Source: Ignavibacteria bacterium (GTDB lineage: Bacteria; Bacteroidota; Ignavibacteria; Ignavibacteriales; Melioribacteraceae). From it: 64,000 nucleotides of DNA. A program made the translations under genes and the position numbers. Location of the stretch: NCBI GenBank assembly GCA_012719345.1, contig JAAYAN010000116.1:1-64000 (forward strand). Direction: 5' to 3'. Shown here piece by piece: positions 27,187 to 36,800 of this stretch. The first letter of the stretch is position 1. Each line of letters begins with the position of its first letter. Under the pieces are notes generated by a model. That model was not told the DNA's origin. It did not search any database and was given only the letters and a program-made list of their open reading frames with translations.

Positions 27187-29184
27187 TTATTTAAACTTAA
27201 ACAAAAGAAAGCTCACGTCATCGCTTGGAACTTTACTGTCGCTCCAAACTCTTATACTATTTGTCAGTTCGTCAGCAATTTCTTTAACCGGTTTATTAAC
27301 AACACCTTTCATAATTTCAATTATACGCGAATAGTTTAACTTTTCTCCCTGAGGATTTTCTAATTTGGGAAATCCTTCGGTCATTACTAAAATGATATCA
27401 TCTTTATTAAAAATAAAATGTTTTGTTTCGAATTCATTATAGGATATACTACCTATTGGCGAAGTTCTGAATAAAATTTGTTCGATTTCGGATGTCTTTG
27501 ATCGGTAAAGCAGTATAGCAGGCATTCCAGCGGATATAATCTCGAGTATATTTCCTTTTATCCTTCCAATTGTTAATGCCATTGTAAGAATACCGGAGCC
27601 TAATTTCGAAAGCGTATAATCAAATTCCGATATCAGATTTCCAAGCTCTTCGTTACTTCCGTTTGTTAAAAAAAGACTTTTTGTTGCTGCAGTCATAATT
27701 ACTGATTTTATTCCTCTGCCGTTAGAATCGCCTATTATAAAGGTAAGCGCTTTTTCTTCTTCATCAAGAAAGAAATCGAAATAATTACCACCAACCTCAT
27801 TTGAGGTTTTCATATAAGCATCAATATCAATATTGGGCATTTCAGGAAAAGTGTTAGGAATTAAAGAAAGTTGTATTTGTCGGGCTTCTTCAACTTCATT
27901 TTCTTTTCTTGTGTTTTCGGCTTCTAAAAGCCTTTGGGCTATCTCTTTTTTCTTATATTCTTTTTCTTTTTGAATTGCTTTTTCATTCTGATTCTGCAAA
28001 TCTTCAATTTTCGATTCCAATAATCGGCTTCTTTCGCTGAACATTTTTGCAAGATATAAAGCTATTGCAGCAACATTTATTAAAGTTAAAATCTGACTTA
28101 CATTTACAATGATAAAAATTGCATCCCCGAAGAAAAGCTGATTTGCAAAATTTGCCAGAATTAGAATCCAATTAATTGTAAATACCACTCCGGATATAAT
28201 AATAAATTTACTGCCATTGTAATTTTGACTATAAATAACGTAAGAATTTTTTGAGGCAATTATACAAATACCTGCAAAAACTAATATTATAAAATGCGGA
28301 GAGTATTCGAATTGAGGATAAACTAAGTTAACAATAAATGCTGCCGAAGTTGCTGAAACGTAAATCCAAACTGATTTGGAAAAAGATTCGTTAATAACAA
28401 ATTGGTAAAATAAAAGCATCATAACAGAAGAAAGCAGTAATCCGGCTAAAGCTGTTTTATTCGAAAAATCATTATCAAAAAAAATGAACGAATCGGGATA
28501 AAAAGCTGCAAGAAAAAATATAAATGAACCAAAGAGATAAAAGCTAAAGAACAAGAATGATTTTCTTCTATTAAAAAAATAAAAAATTAAGAATATCAAA
28601 GAAAAAGATAAAAAAGCATAAAAACTGAATATTCCGGTATCTAAACCTTGTAATGGTTTTTCAACTTTTGCGTTAATATTTGCAACTTTTATACTAAAAT
28701 AATCCCAAATGTTTTTGAATCTTAAAAACTTGGAGTGCTTGTCAATATTTTTTATATTGTAATAAATTGCAATAAACTTAGCATCGTTTTTATCGGGAGA
28801 AATCAAGATTTTTCTGTTTTTTGCAATCTCAGGTTTAAATACATCGCTCGAATCATTTTTAAAACCTTCGCGGTAAATAATTTCATTTCCGTAATAAACT
28901 ATAGTGCTGCCGAAGAAACTGAAATCAATTTCCAAAACATCGTTGCTGTTGGACGGTTCAATCTTTCCAACTAGCCAAAAACTTTCACGAATTTTATTTA
29001 CGATATTTTCGGTTATTCCATTCTCTTTGATAATTAAAGAATCGAGAGAAGTATATATTTCCGGAATATCTCTGATTTTAATTTTATCCTGAATTGTATA
29101 ACGCCATATATTTTGTCCGCTTGAAACGGATAAAAACATAAATAAAATTAAAAATCGCAGTAAAAATACTATCGTTGATTTCAA
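27187..29184 (-). CDS. Membrane-anchored PP2C (SpoIIE-type) serine phosphatase with 7TM sensor region
   Basis: This 665-residue protein starts with a signal or anchor helix (STIVFLLRFLILFMFLSVSS). A periplasmic beta-rich region runs to about residue 180, then seven hydrophobic helices to about 385, a coiled coil (about 390-450) and a SpoIIE/PP2C domain to the end (GNYFDFFLDEEEKALTFIIGDSNGRG, LGSGILTMALTIGRI, DDIILVMTEGFPK, PSDDVSFLLFKF). The layout matches 7TMR-DISM phosphatases that work in partner-switching. The start is TTG 29184, six bases behind GGAG. An upstream ATG at 29238 would put the Crp-like palindrome in coding DNA. No anti-sigma gene is adjacent. Confidence 0.85.
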   Translation of the reverse strand: MKSTIVFLLRFLILFMFLSVSSGQNIWRYTIQDKIKIRDIPEIYTSLDSLIIKENGITENIVNKIRESFWLVGKIEPSNSNDVLEIDFSFFGSTIVYYGNEIIYREGFKNDSSDVFKPEIAKNRKILISPDKNDAKFIAIYYNIKNIDKHSKFLRFKNIWDYFSIKVANINAKVEKPLQGLDTGIFSFYAFLSFSLIFLIFYFFNRRKSFLFFSFYLFGSFIFFLAAFYPDSFIFFDNDFSNKTALAGLLLSSVMMLLFYQFVINESFSKSVWIYVSATSAAFIVNLVYPQFEYSPHFIILVFAGICIIASKNSYVIYSQNYNGSKFIIISGVVFTINWILILANFANQLFFGDAIFIIVNVSQILTLINVAAIALYLAKMFSERSRLLESKIEDLQNQNEKAIQKEKEYKKKEIAQRLLEAENTRKENEVEEARQIQLSLIPNTFPEMPNIDIDAYMKTSNEVGGNYFDFFLDEEEKALTFIIGDSNGRGIKSVIMTAATKSLFLTNGSNEELGNLISEFDYTLSKLGSGILTMALTIGRIKGNILEIISAGMPAILLYRSKTSEIEQILFRTSPIGSISYNEFETKHFIFNKDDIILVMTEGFPKLENPQGEKLNYSRIIEIMKGVVNKPVKEIADELTNSIRVWSDSKVPSDDVSFLLFKFK

Positions 29185-29195
29185 TTTTACTCCAA

Positions 29196-29211
29196 TGTAA
29201 TTTAAATCACA
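29196..29211. promoter_or_regulatory. Candidate Crp/Fnr-family operator before the PP2C gene
   Basis: TGTAATTTAAATCACA is nearly a perfect inverted repeat (seven of eight pairs) and shares ATTTAAATCA with the site before the Crp/Fnr-like gene at 49318. It lies just upstream of the GGAG ribosome site of the PP2C gene, so binding there would probably repress. Confidence 0.5.
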
Positions 29212-29415
29212 AAAAGTGCAAATTTTTATTAATTTCATTATCGAAGATCACAGAAAAATTTTTACAATCAATCTAATAAAAAAGATATCTTTTTAAGCTT
29301 TTATCGGCTTAATAAAAAATATTGGAGAATATTAAGTATTATTTCTATTTTTACTAACTGTATTTTTATGTGTTAGCAGAAAATTAAAAAGAATAAATAA
29401 TAATTAAGGAGCAGT

Positions 29416-30306
29416 ATGTTTCATTCAATTGTTATGGTTAAACAAGTGCCTGATACTGCAAATATTTCGGGTAAAGTTATGAAAGATGACGGTACTGTTA
29501 ACCGTGCAAAACTACCTGCAATATTTAATTACGAAGATCAGGTTGCTCTTGAATTTGCACTTCAGATAAAAGAGAAACATGGCGGGAAAGTAACAGTTGT
29601 TACAATGGGTCCTGCCAGAGCATCGGATATGTTGCGTGAATGTTTGTATATGGGAGCAGATGAAGCTTATTTAATAAGCGATAGAAAGTTTGCCGGTTCG
29701 GATACCCTTGCAACTTCGTATGTACTCAGCGAAGCAATAAAAAAAATTGGTGATTACGATTTTATATTTGCCGGCAGACAGGCAATTGATGGCGATACTG
29801 CACAAGTAGGACCGCAGACTGCCGAAAAATTGAAAATACCTCAAATTACTTATGCCGAAGAAATTGTTGATATCAAAAAAGATAAAATAAGAATTAAAAA
29901 GAAAATTGACGGCGGTTTTGAAGTTTTGGAAAGCAAACTTCCTGTTCTTATTACAGTATTGAAAGATGCAGTAAATCCACGACCTTTTTCTGCAAAAAGA
30001 GTAATGGCATACAAAGGTGCAAAATCTCTTATGGATCTTGAAAAAATGGTTGAAGATAATTCTCTGCTCTATATCGATAAACTTTTAGAAGAATACAAGG
30101 ATAAAAATCTTTTTATAAATACTTTAACGATGGATGATTTACAACTTGATGCTGAAAGATGCGGAACAAGCGGATCGCCAACAAAGGTTCATAAAGTTGA
30201 ATCGGTAGTTTTAGCCGGCGGCGGCGATAAAGTGAAAATTGCACCAACCCGTGAAGGTTTGGGTGAACTTATTGAAAAACTTATGTCTGACCATATTTTA
30301 GGGTAA
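29416..30306 (+). CDS. etfB: Electron transfer flavoprotein beta subunit, pair 2
   Basis: This 296-residue EtfB starts with MFHSIVMVKQVPDT behind AAGGAG. Conserved blocks are NYEDQVALEFALQIKEKHGG, TVVTMGPARASDMLRECLYMGADEAYLI and the nucleotide loop AGRQAIDGDTAQVGPQTAEKL at 119-139. The DGDTAQVGP form is characteristic of ETFs of the anaerobic, FixA-like and bifurcating group, in which the AMP site can hold a second flavin. It is longer than the first pair's EtfB by about 50 residues. It heads an operon with etfA (5-bp gap), acyl-CoA dehydrogenase, carboxyltransferase and biotin carrier. Confidence 0.95.
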   Translation: MFHSIVMVKQVPDTANISGKVMKDDGTVNRAKLPAIFNYEDQVALEFALQIKEKHGGKVTVVTMGPARASDMLRECLYMGADEAYLISDRKFAGSDTLATSYVLSEAIKKIGDYDFIFAGRQAIDGDTAQVGPQTAEKLKIPQITYAEEIVDIKKDKIRIKKKIDGGFEVLESKLPVLITVLKDAVNPRPFSAKRVMAYKGAKSLMDLEKMVEDNSLLYIDKLLEEYKDKNLFINTLTMDDLQLDAERCGTSGSPTKVHKVESVVLAGGGDKVKIAPTREGLGELIEKLMSDHILG

Positions 30307-30311
30307 CGGAA

Positions 30312-31331
30312 ATGAAAAATGAAAAAAATGAAGTCTGGGTATTTATTGAAAACAGAAACGGAAAACCTGCAGATGTAAGTATGGAACTTACCTGTAAAGC
30401 CGCAAAGCTGGCTGCCGATATGGACGGTATAGTTAGAACCATTGTTATCGGACATAATGTTAAAAATATTGCGGAAGAGACATTCAAATATGGTGCAAAC
30501 GAATGTTATATTATAGATAACCCGGCATTGGAACAATATTTAACAATGCCATACAGCAGAATAATGAATGATCTCATAAAAACCTATCAGCCGAGGATTG
30601 TACTTTTTGGAGCTACTGTTATTGGCCGGGATCTTGCTCCGCGTGTTGCTTCAAATACTTTAAGCGGATTAACAGCCGATTGCACAGATTTGCAGATAGA
30701 TGATGTTGTGTATTTGAAAAATGAATATCCTAAAATACTTTTGCAGATACGTCCGGCTTTCGGAGGAAACATTATTGCCACTATTATTACTCCCGAAAAT
30801 CCCGTTCAGATGGCAACAGTCCGCGAAGGAGTTATGGAATTATCTCCACTTAAATCGCCTAATAAAATAAATATAACAGAAGTTGAATATATTTCTGATC
30901 CTATTGATGAATTAATTAAAATAATTGAACAGCACAGGGAAGAAAATAAAGTTAATTTAAAAGCTGCTCCTATTATTGTTGCAGGAGGTTATGGATTAGG
31001 AACAAGAGAGAATTTTAAACTTCTTGAAGAACTTGCCCACGTACTTGGCGGGGAAGTTGCAGGAAGCCGCGCCGCTGTTGATGCAGGATTTGTAACTCCC
31101 GACAGGCAGATAGGGCAGACTGGTGTTACAGTTCGTCCGAAACTATATATCGCAGTAGGAATATCCGGCGCAATACAGCATCGTGCCGGAATGCAGGAAT
31201 CAAACAAGATAATTGCAATAAACAACAATTCCGAATCTCCCATATTTGAAATTGCTCATTATGGAATTGTTGGCGATGCAGTTCAAGTAATTCCATTATT
31301 AATTGAAACTTATAAACAAAAATTGAAGTAG
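30312..31331 (+). CDS. etfA: Electron transfer flavoprotein alpha subunit, pair 2
   Basis: The 339 residues hold an N-terminal alpha/beta domain (EVWVFIENRNGKPADVS, FGATVIGRDLAPRVAS, SGLTADCTDL) and the C-terminal FAD domain: AGGYGLGTRENF, EVAGSRAAVDAGF, RQIGQTGVTVRPKLYIAVGISGAIQHRAGM and GDAVQVIPLL. It carries FAD and, with the EtfB before it, passes electrons between flavoproteins and the quinone or ferredoxin pool. The acyl-CoA dehydrogenase begins eight bases downstream and is the most likely electron donor or acceptor. Confidence 0.95.
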   Translation: MKNEKNEVWVFIENRNGKPADVSMELTCKAAKLAADMDGIVRTIVIGHNVKNIAEETFKYGANECYIIDNPALEQYLTMPYSRIMNDLIKTYQPRIVLFGATVIGRDLAPRVASNTLSGLTADCTDLQIDDVVYLKNEYPKILLQIRPAFGGNIIATIITPENPVQMATVREGVMELSPLKSPNKINITEVEYISDPIDELIKIIEQHREENKVNLKAAPIIVAGGYGLGTRENFKLLEELAHVLGGEVAGSRAAVDAGFVTPDRQIGQTGVTVRPKLYIAVGISGAIQHRAGMQESNKIIAINNNSESPIFEIAHYGIVGDAVQVIPLLIETYKQKLK

Positions 31332-31339
31332 AGGAAAAA

Positions 31340-33061
31340 ATGCCAAATTACTTCCTGGATAATCCCGACGTTTTATATCATTTTAATAAATTAAATATTA
31401 AAGATATAGTTGAAATTATTGAAGATAATTACGAAGAATCAAAAAAATATAATTATGCTCCGGTTAATTACGAAGATGCAATGGAAAATTATCGTAAAAT
31501 TCTTGAAGTAACCGGAGATATAGCCGCAAATTACATTGCAGAAAGAGCTGCAAGCGTTGATGAGCAGGGTGCAATGTATAAAAACGGAAAAGTTGAATAT
31601 GCCGACGGTACAAAAGAAAACTTAAAACAGCTTTCGCAAGCCGATTTGATGGGAATGATACTCCCCAAAAAATACGGCGGATTACATTTCCCTTTTGTAA
31701 TTTATGTTATGGCAATTGAGGTGGTTGCACGGGCAGATGCTTCGTTGATGAACATTTTCGGTTTGCAGGATATTGCCGATACAATAAGAAAATTCGGTTC
31801 GGAAGAACAAAAACAAAAGTATCTGCCAAAATTTACTACAGGCGAACATACAGGTGCAATGGCCTTAACAGAACCTGATGCAGGTTCCGATTTGCAGGCT
31901 TGTAAACTTCAGGCTTATCAAAATGAAAAAGGACAATGGTTTCTTAAAGGAGTTAAAAGATTTATTACAAACGGAAACGGAGATGTTCTGCTTGTTTTAG
32001 CCCGCAGCGAAGAAGGCACAAAAGATGCTAGAGGTTTAAGTCTTTTTGTATGCTATGGTGATGAAACTGTAAAAGTCCGGCGCATTGAGCATAAATTAGG
32101 AATTCACGGTTCTCCGACATGTGAATTACAGTTTAACGACACGCCGGCAGAACTTATTGGAAACAGAAGATTCGGACTTATTAAATATGTATTCGATCTT
32201 ATGTATCGTGCAAGAATGGGCGTTTCGGCGCAGGCATTGGGAATTTCGCAAGCGGCTTACGAAGAAGCCTTGAAATATGCAAAAGAAAGAGAACAATTCG
32301 GAAAGTCAATTTATAACATACCTGCTGTAAGCAATATGCTTATTGATATGAGAGTACTTTTAGAAGCCAACAGAAGTCTTTATTACAGCACGGCTGTGCT
32401 AGTTGATAGAAAAGAACTGACTGAAGAAAAAATTGAAAGAATGAAAGCAAAAGGTCTTTCAGTAACAGAAGAAACTGCAAATCTTAAGAATTATACAAAA
32501 ATTGCAAACCTTTTAACACCTTTATGTAAATATCTTATTGCTGAAGGAGCAAATAAAATTACTTATGATGCTCTGCAGATACATGGCGGAACTGGCTATA
32601 TGAAAGAATTTAAGGTAGAACGTTTAGCCCGAGATGCAAGAATTACAAACATATACGAAGGTACTTCCCAATTGCAGATAGTTGCTGCTTCCGGTGGAGT
32701 AATTAATGACGTTCTTTCAGATTATTTTAATAAAAAAGCTGCAAAGGAATATAAAGGAGCATTGGCTTCGTTAGCAGTAAACATTGCTGAAATCCGTGAA
32801 ATATTCAACGAGTGCTTAAAATATGTTATGGATAAAAAAGATAACAACTATCAGGATGTTGCTGCAAAAGATTTAGTTGAACTTTACAGTTATATATTTA
32901 TCGGCTACCTTCTTCTTGAAGAAGCAGAAACTGAACCTTCAAAAGTATTTATTGCAAGAAGATATGTTCTAAAATCACTCGCCGAAGCAAGAAAAAACGC
33001 AGAATCTATTAAAAGTGAAGTTTTTTCGGATGTATATCACGCAGATAAGATTCTTGTGTAA
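31340..33061 (+). CDS. Acyl-CoA dehydrogenase with C-terminal extension
   Basis: At 573 residues this is longer than a classical acyl-CoA dehydrogenase (about 380). It resembles the enlarged forms that have an added helical C-terminal domain. FAD/substrate marks: MALTEPDAGSDLQ, FITNGNGDVLLVLAR, GIHGSPTCELQF, ARMGVSAQALGISQAAYEEALKYAKEREQFGK, LQIHGGTGYMKE and the likely catalytic base E440 in IYEGTSQLQ. It makes a trans-2-enoyl-CoA and reduces ETF. AGAGGA precedes the ATG. The substrate cannot be told; the carboxyltransferase and biotin protein downstream point to a branched-chain, propionyl/methylmalonyl or glutaryl-type route. Confidence 0.92.
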   Translation: MPNYFLDNPDVLYHFNKLNIKDIVEIIEDNYEESKKYNYAPVNYEDAMENYRKILEVTGDIAANYIAERAASVDEQGAMYKNGKVEYADGTKENLKQLSQADLMGMILPKKYGGLHFPFVIYVMAIEVVARADASLMNIFGLQDIADTIRKFGSEEQKQKYLPKFTTGEHTGAMALTEPDAGSDLQACKLQAYQNEKGQWFLKGVKRFITNGNGDVLLVLARSEEGTKDARGLSLFVCYGDETVKVRRIEHKLGIHGSPTCELQFNDTPAELIGNRRFGLIKYVFDLMYRARMGVSAQALGISQAAYEEALKYAKEREQFGKSIYNIPAVSNMLIDMRVLLEANRSLYYSTAVLVDRKELTEEKIERMKAKGLSVTEETANLKNYTKIANLLTPLCKYLIAEGANKITYDALQIHGGTGYMKEFKVERLARDARITNIYEGTSQLQIVAASGGVINDVLSDYFNKKAAKEYKGALASLAVNIAEIREIFNECLKYVMDKKDNNYQDVAAKDLVELYSYIFIGYLLLEEAETEPSKVFIARRYVLKSLAEARKNAESIKSEVFSDVYHADKILV

Positions 33062-33100
33062 TTTAATTGAAATTAATTTAAAGGAGAGAAGGGAAAGAAA

Positions 33101-34645
33101 ATGTCTATAGCAAGTAAAATATTCGATTTTTTTACAAGAAAATCGAAAGTAAAAGAAGGCGGGGGAGTTCAAGCAATTCAAAAACAATACTCGCTTGGTA
33201 AAATGACAGCGCGCGACAGAATTAATTATCTGCTTGATGATAATTCTTTTCACGAATTAGATCTGTTTGTTGAGCATAATTGCAAAGATTTCAATATGGA
33301 TAAAAAATCATTGCCTGCCGACGGTGTAGTAACTGGTACGGGAACAATATTCGGTCAGCCGGTCTGTATTTTTGCACAGGATTTTACAGTTGCTGGAGGT
33401 TCTTTGGGATTAATGCACGCTCGAAAAATTACCAAAGTTATGGATCATGCAATAAAAATGGGTGTACCGTTAATTGGAATAAACGATTCAGGCGGAGCTC
33501 GTATTCAGGAAGGTGTAAATTCACTTGCAGGATACGGTGAAATATTCTATCGCAATACATTAGCTTCGGGAGTTATACCGCAAATATCTGTAATTTTAGG
33601 ACCTTGTGCCGGCGGTGCGGTTTATTCACCTGCTTTAACCGATTTTGTTTTTGTAGTTGATCAGATTTCAAAAATGTTTATTACTGGTCCAGAAGTTATA
33701 AAAACGGTTTTAGGCGAAGAAGTAACAATGGAGGACCTCGGCGGAGCGCGTGTTCAGACCGAGGTAACTGGAAATGCTCATTTTTTTGCTTCCAATGAAA
33801 GAGAATGTTTCGATCAGGTTAAAAAACTACTTTCCTATATTCCTTGGAATAATTATACCAGAGCAAGAAAAACAGATATAAGATTACCAAAAACAAAGCT
33901 TGAAATTGATAAAGTTATACCAGCACAAGTAAATAAACCATACGATATTAAAGATATTATTAGAGCTTTTGCCGATGACTCTGATTTCTTCGAAGTTCAG
34001 GAAGGCTGGGCACAGAATATTGTTGTTGGGTTTGCACGTATTGAAGGCCAGACTGTTGGAATTGTTGGAAATCAGCCTTTATATATGGCAGGCGTACTCG
34101 ATGTTGATTCTTCGGATAAAGCAGCAAGATTTATCCGTTATTGTGATGCATTTAATATCCCATTGGTAACATTAGTTGATTTACCGGGTTATTTGCCTGG
34201 TGTTGATCAGGAACATGCCGGAGTTATAAGACATGGCGCAAAAATATTGTATTCTTACAGCGAAGCAAGCGTCACAAAAATTACTGTAATTTTACGTAAA
34301 GCTTATGGCGGCGGTTATATTGCTATGTGTTCAAAGCATTTAGGCGCTGATTTTGTTTATGCTTGGCCTACTGCCGAAATAGCCGTGATGGGTTCTGAAG
34401 GTGCTGCTAATATTATTTTCAGAAAAGAAATTACAGAAGCAGAAGATCCGGAAATGATGCGCAAGCAAAAAATTGCTGAATATACTCAAAAATTTGCAAA
34501 TCCTTATGTTGCAGCACAAGCAGGTCATATTGATGCAGTTATTAATCCCGAAGAAACACGCGGCTATATAATGCATTCACTAAAACTTGCAGCCAATAAA
34601 AAAGAAATAAGAATTAATAAGAAACATGGAGTTCCGCCATTTTAA
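33101..34645 (+). CDS. Biotin-dependent acyl-CoA carboxyltransferase (PccB/MmdA family)
   Basis: This 514-residue protein has the two crotonase-like halves of the carboxyltransferase family. The first has VTGTGTIFGQPVCIFAQDFTVAGGSLG, NDSGGARIQEGVNSLAGYGEIFYRN and GPCAGGAVYSPALTDFVFV. The second has GIVGNQPLYMAGVLDVDSSDKAARFIRYCD, TLVDLPGYLPGVDQEHAGVIRHGAKILYSY and RKAYGGGYIAMCSKHLGADF. These bind acyl-CoA and carboxybiotin. It could be the beta subunit of propionyl-CoA carboxylase or the alpha subunit of a methylmalonyl- or glutaconyl-CoA decarboxylase. No biotin carboxylase or membrane decarboxylase subunit is in the window. GGAGAG precedes it, and its stop overlaps the next ATG by one base. 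Confidence 0.92.
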   Translation: MSIASKIFDFFTRKSKVKEGGGVQAIQKQYSLGKMTARDRINYLLDDNSFHELDLFVEHNCKDFNMDKKSLPADGVVTGTGTIFGQPVCIFAQDFTVAGGSLGLMHARKITKVMDHAIKMGVPLIGINDSGGARIQEGVNSLAGYGEIFYRNTLASGVIPQISVILGPCAGGAVYSPALTDFVFVVDQISKMFITGPEVIKTVLGEEVTMEDLGGARVQTEVTGNAHFFASNERECFDQVKKLLSYIPWNNYTRARKTDIRLPKTKLEIDKVIPAQVNKPYDIKDIIRAFADDSDFFEVQEGWAQNIVVGFARIEGQTVGIVGNQPLYMAGVLDVDSSDKAARFIRYCDAFNIPLVTLVDLPGYLPGVDQEHAGVIRHGAKILYSYSEASVTKITVILRKAYGGGYIAMCSKHLGADFVYAWPTAEIAVMGSEGAANIIFRKEITEAEDPEMMRKQKIAEYTQKFANPYVAAQAGHIDAVINPEETRGYIMHSLKLAANKKEIRINKKHGVPPF

Positions 34646-34962
34646 TGGAAAATAAAAATTATAGAAGTATTGTTATCGATGATACCGCTTACGAAACAGT
34701 TATTACAAGGAAATATTTGAACCGTAAAAAGTTCAAGCCGGTTAACCCTAATGAATTAAGAGCATTTATTCCGGGTACAGTTGTTAAACTATTTATAAGC
34801 GAGGGACAAAAAGTTGCAAAGGATACAGAGCTTTTAATTCTTGAAGCAATGAAAATGCATAATAAAATTCGTTGCGTAAATGATTGCCGGATTAAAAGGA
34901 TTTATATAAAAGAAGGTGATATGGTCGCTAAAGGTCAACTTTTAATAGAATTTGAGCATTAA
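34645..34962 (+). CDS. Biotin carboxyl carrier protein
   Basis: A 105-residue biotinyl domain. The biotin lysine is K70 in LEAMKMHNK, flanked by the two hairpin glycines (FIPGTV and IYIKEGDMV). The N-terminal 35 residues are charged and may dock to the carboxyltransferase. It starts one base inside the carboxyltransferase stop (TAATG), so their amounts are coupled. A terminator follows at 34971. Confidence 0.93.
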   Translation: MENKNYRSIVIDDTAYETVITRKYLNRKKFKPVNPNELRAFIPGTVVKLFISEGQKVAKDTELLILEAMKMHNKIRCVNDCRIKRIYIKEGDMVAKGQLLIEFEH

Positions 34963-34970
34963 TCAATAAA

Positions 34971-34993
34971 AAAAGCCGCTTTATGCGGCTTTT
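34971..34993 (+). terminator. Rho-independent terminator of the etf-acyl-CoA operon
   Basis: AAAAGCCGC (34971-34979) and GCGGCTTTT (34985-34993) form a nine-pair stem around TTTAT, with the U-run following. It closes the operon from 29416 and separates it from pgi. Confidence 0.9.
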
Positions 34994-35032
34994 TGTTTAA
35001 TATAAAATTTGTTCTATCATCCCGGAGAAAAT

Positions 35033-36682
35033 ATGTTAAAGGCAATAAATCCTGCAAAAACAAAAGCTTGGCAAAAGCTATCTGAAAACTATTTGAATAT
35101 TAAAAAGACCACAATGAATGAAATGTTTGAAAGAAACCCTGAACGTGCGGAAAAATATTCACTTCAGTTTGAAGATATGTATGTGGATTATTCAAAAAAT
35201 ATTATTGATGATTCGATTTTAGAACCTTTACTTCAACTTGCTGATGAATGTGATTTGAAGGATTCAATTACAAAAGTTTTCAGCGGAGATAAAATAAATG
35301 CAACGGAGAACAGGTCTGTTTTGCACACTGCTTTAAGAAACCGTTCAGGAAATCCTGTTTATGTTGACGGAAAAGATGTAATGCCTGAAATTAATTTTGT
35401 TTTAAATAAAATGGAAAAGTTTTCCAATTCCATTATTTCGGGAGAATGGAAAGGATATACAGGGAAAAGAATAAAAAGCATTGTTAATATTGGAATTGGC
35501 GGTTCGGATCTTGGTCCCTTTATGGTAACCGAAGCATTAAAAGCTTATAAAGTTCCTCGAATAAATACATATTTTGTATCAAATGTGGATGGAACACATA
35601 TAGTTGAAACATTAAAAAATGTTGATCCGGAAACAACAATATTTATGATTGCTTCCAAAACATTTACAACTCAGGAAACGATGACAAATGCAAATACTGC
35701 AAGGGAATGGTTTGTGCATAAAACGGGTTCAGAAATTCATATTCCAAAGCATTTTATTGCAATTTCCACAAATGCACAAAAAGTTAGCGAATTTGGGATT
35801 GATACTGAAAATATGTTTGGCTTTTGGGATTGGGTTGGCGGAAGATATTCACTTTGGTCAGCCATAGGTCTTCCCATTGCTTGTACAATCGGATTCGATC
35901 GGTTTATAGAACTATTGGAAGGGGCTCACGCAATGGATATACATTTCTATGAAACTGAGTTCGAAAAGAATATTCCTGTTATTTTAGCATTATTGGGAAT
36001 ATGGTACAATAATTTCTTTGGTGCAGAGTCCCACGCAATTCTTCCATACGATCAATATCTTCATAGATTTGCAGCATATTTCCAGCAAGGCGATATGGAA
36101 AGTAACGGGAAATATATTGACCGTAGTGGAAATGAAGTTGATTATCAAACAGGACCTATTATTTGGGGCGAACCAGGTACTAACGGGCAGCATGCATTTT
36201 ATCAATTAATTCATCAAGGTACAAAAATAATACCCTGCGATTTTATTGCTCCAGCTTTATCGCATAATCCAGTTGGAGACCACCACCAAAAACTGCTGGC
36301 AAACTTTTTTGCACAGCCTGAAGCTTTAATGATGGGAAAAACTGCTGTGGAAGTAATTGCAGAATTAAAAACAGCTGGTAAAAGCGACGATGAAATTAAG
36401 AAACTCCTTCCGCATAAAATATTTAAAGGAAACAGACCAACAAATTCTATTCTTGTTAAAAAAATTACTCCACGTACTTTAGGAAGTTTGATAGCGATGT
36501 ACGAACACAAAATATTTGTTCAGGGAATTATTTGGAATATTTTTAGTTTCGATCAGTGGGGTGTTGAACTTGGCAAGCAATTAGCTAACAAGATACTTCC
36601 TGAATTAGAGAATGATGAAAAAATCATTTCCCACGATTCATCAACAAATAATTTGATAAATGTTTATAAAAGTATGAGATGA
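35033..36682 (+). CDS. pgi: Glucose-6-phosphate isomerase
   Basis: It interconverts glucose-6- and fructose-6-phosphate. The start is ATG 35033 ([13 protein letters not shown]) behind CCGGAG; this gives 549 residues, the standard length of the long bacterial form. Motifs: [42 protein letters not shown], the catalytic-glutamate region around [11 protein letters not shown], and the catalytic-histidine region [35 protein letters not shown] lies near the C terminus. It stands alone after a terminator. Confidence 0.97.
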   Translation: MLKAINPAKTKAWQKLSENYLNIKKTTMNEMFERNPERAEKYSLQFEDMYVDYSKNIIDDSILEPLLQLADECDLKDSITKVFSGDKINATENRSVLHTALRNRSGNPVYVDGKDVMPEINFVLNKMEKFSNSIISGEWKGYTGKRIKSIVNIGIGGSDLGPFMVTEALKAYKVPRINTYFVSNVDGTHIVETLKNVDPETTIFMIASKTFTTQETMTNANTAREWFVHKTGSEIHIPKHFIAISTNAQKVSEFGIDTENMFGFWDWVGGRYSLWSAIGLPIACTIGFDRFIELLEGAHAMDIHFYETEFEKNIPVILALLGIWYNNFFGAESHAILPYDQYLHRFAAYFQQGDMESNGKYIDRSGNEVDYQTGPIIWGEPGTNGQHAFYQLIHQGTKIIPCDFIAPALSHNPVGDHHQKLLANFFAQPEALMMGKTAVEVIAELKTAGKSDDEIKKLLPHKIFKGNRPTNSILVKKITPRTLGSLIAMYEHKIFVQGIIWNIFSFDQWGVELGKQLANKILPELENDEKIISHDSSTNNLINVYKSMR

Positions 36683-36773
36683 TAATTCAATGTGTGATTA
36701 ATCTCATTTTTAAAGGATGAAATTATAATATTGAAATAGGATTTGCTTTTTAGAAAAATTAAAACTATTTTAC

Positions 36774-36796
36774 CGACCAGAAAACGAAAAAGGTCG
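36774..36796. promoter_or_regulatory. Candidate TetR operator
   Basis: CGACC (36774-36778) and GGTCG (36792-36796) are inverted half-sites 18 bp apart centre to centre, just before the GTG start of the TetR-like gene. They could be an autoregulatory operator covering the pump operon. The arms are short, so the call is tentative. Confidence 0.35.
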
Positions 36797-36800
36797 AAAA

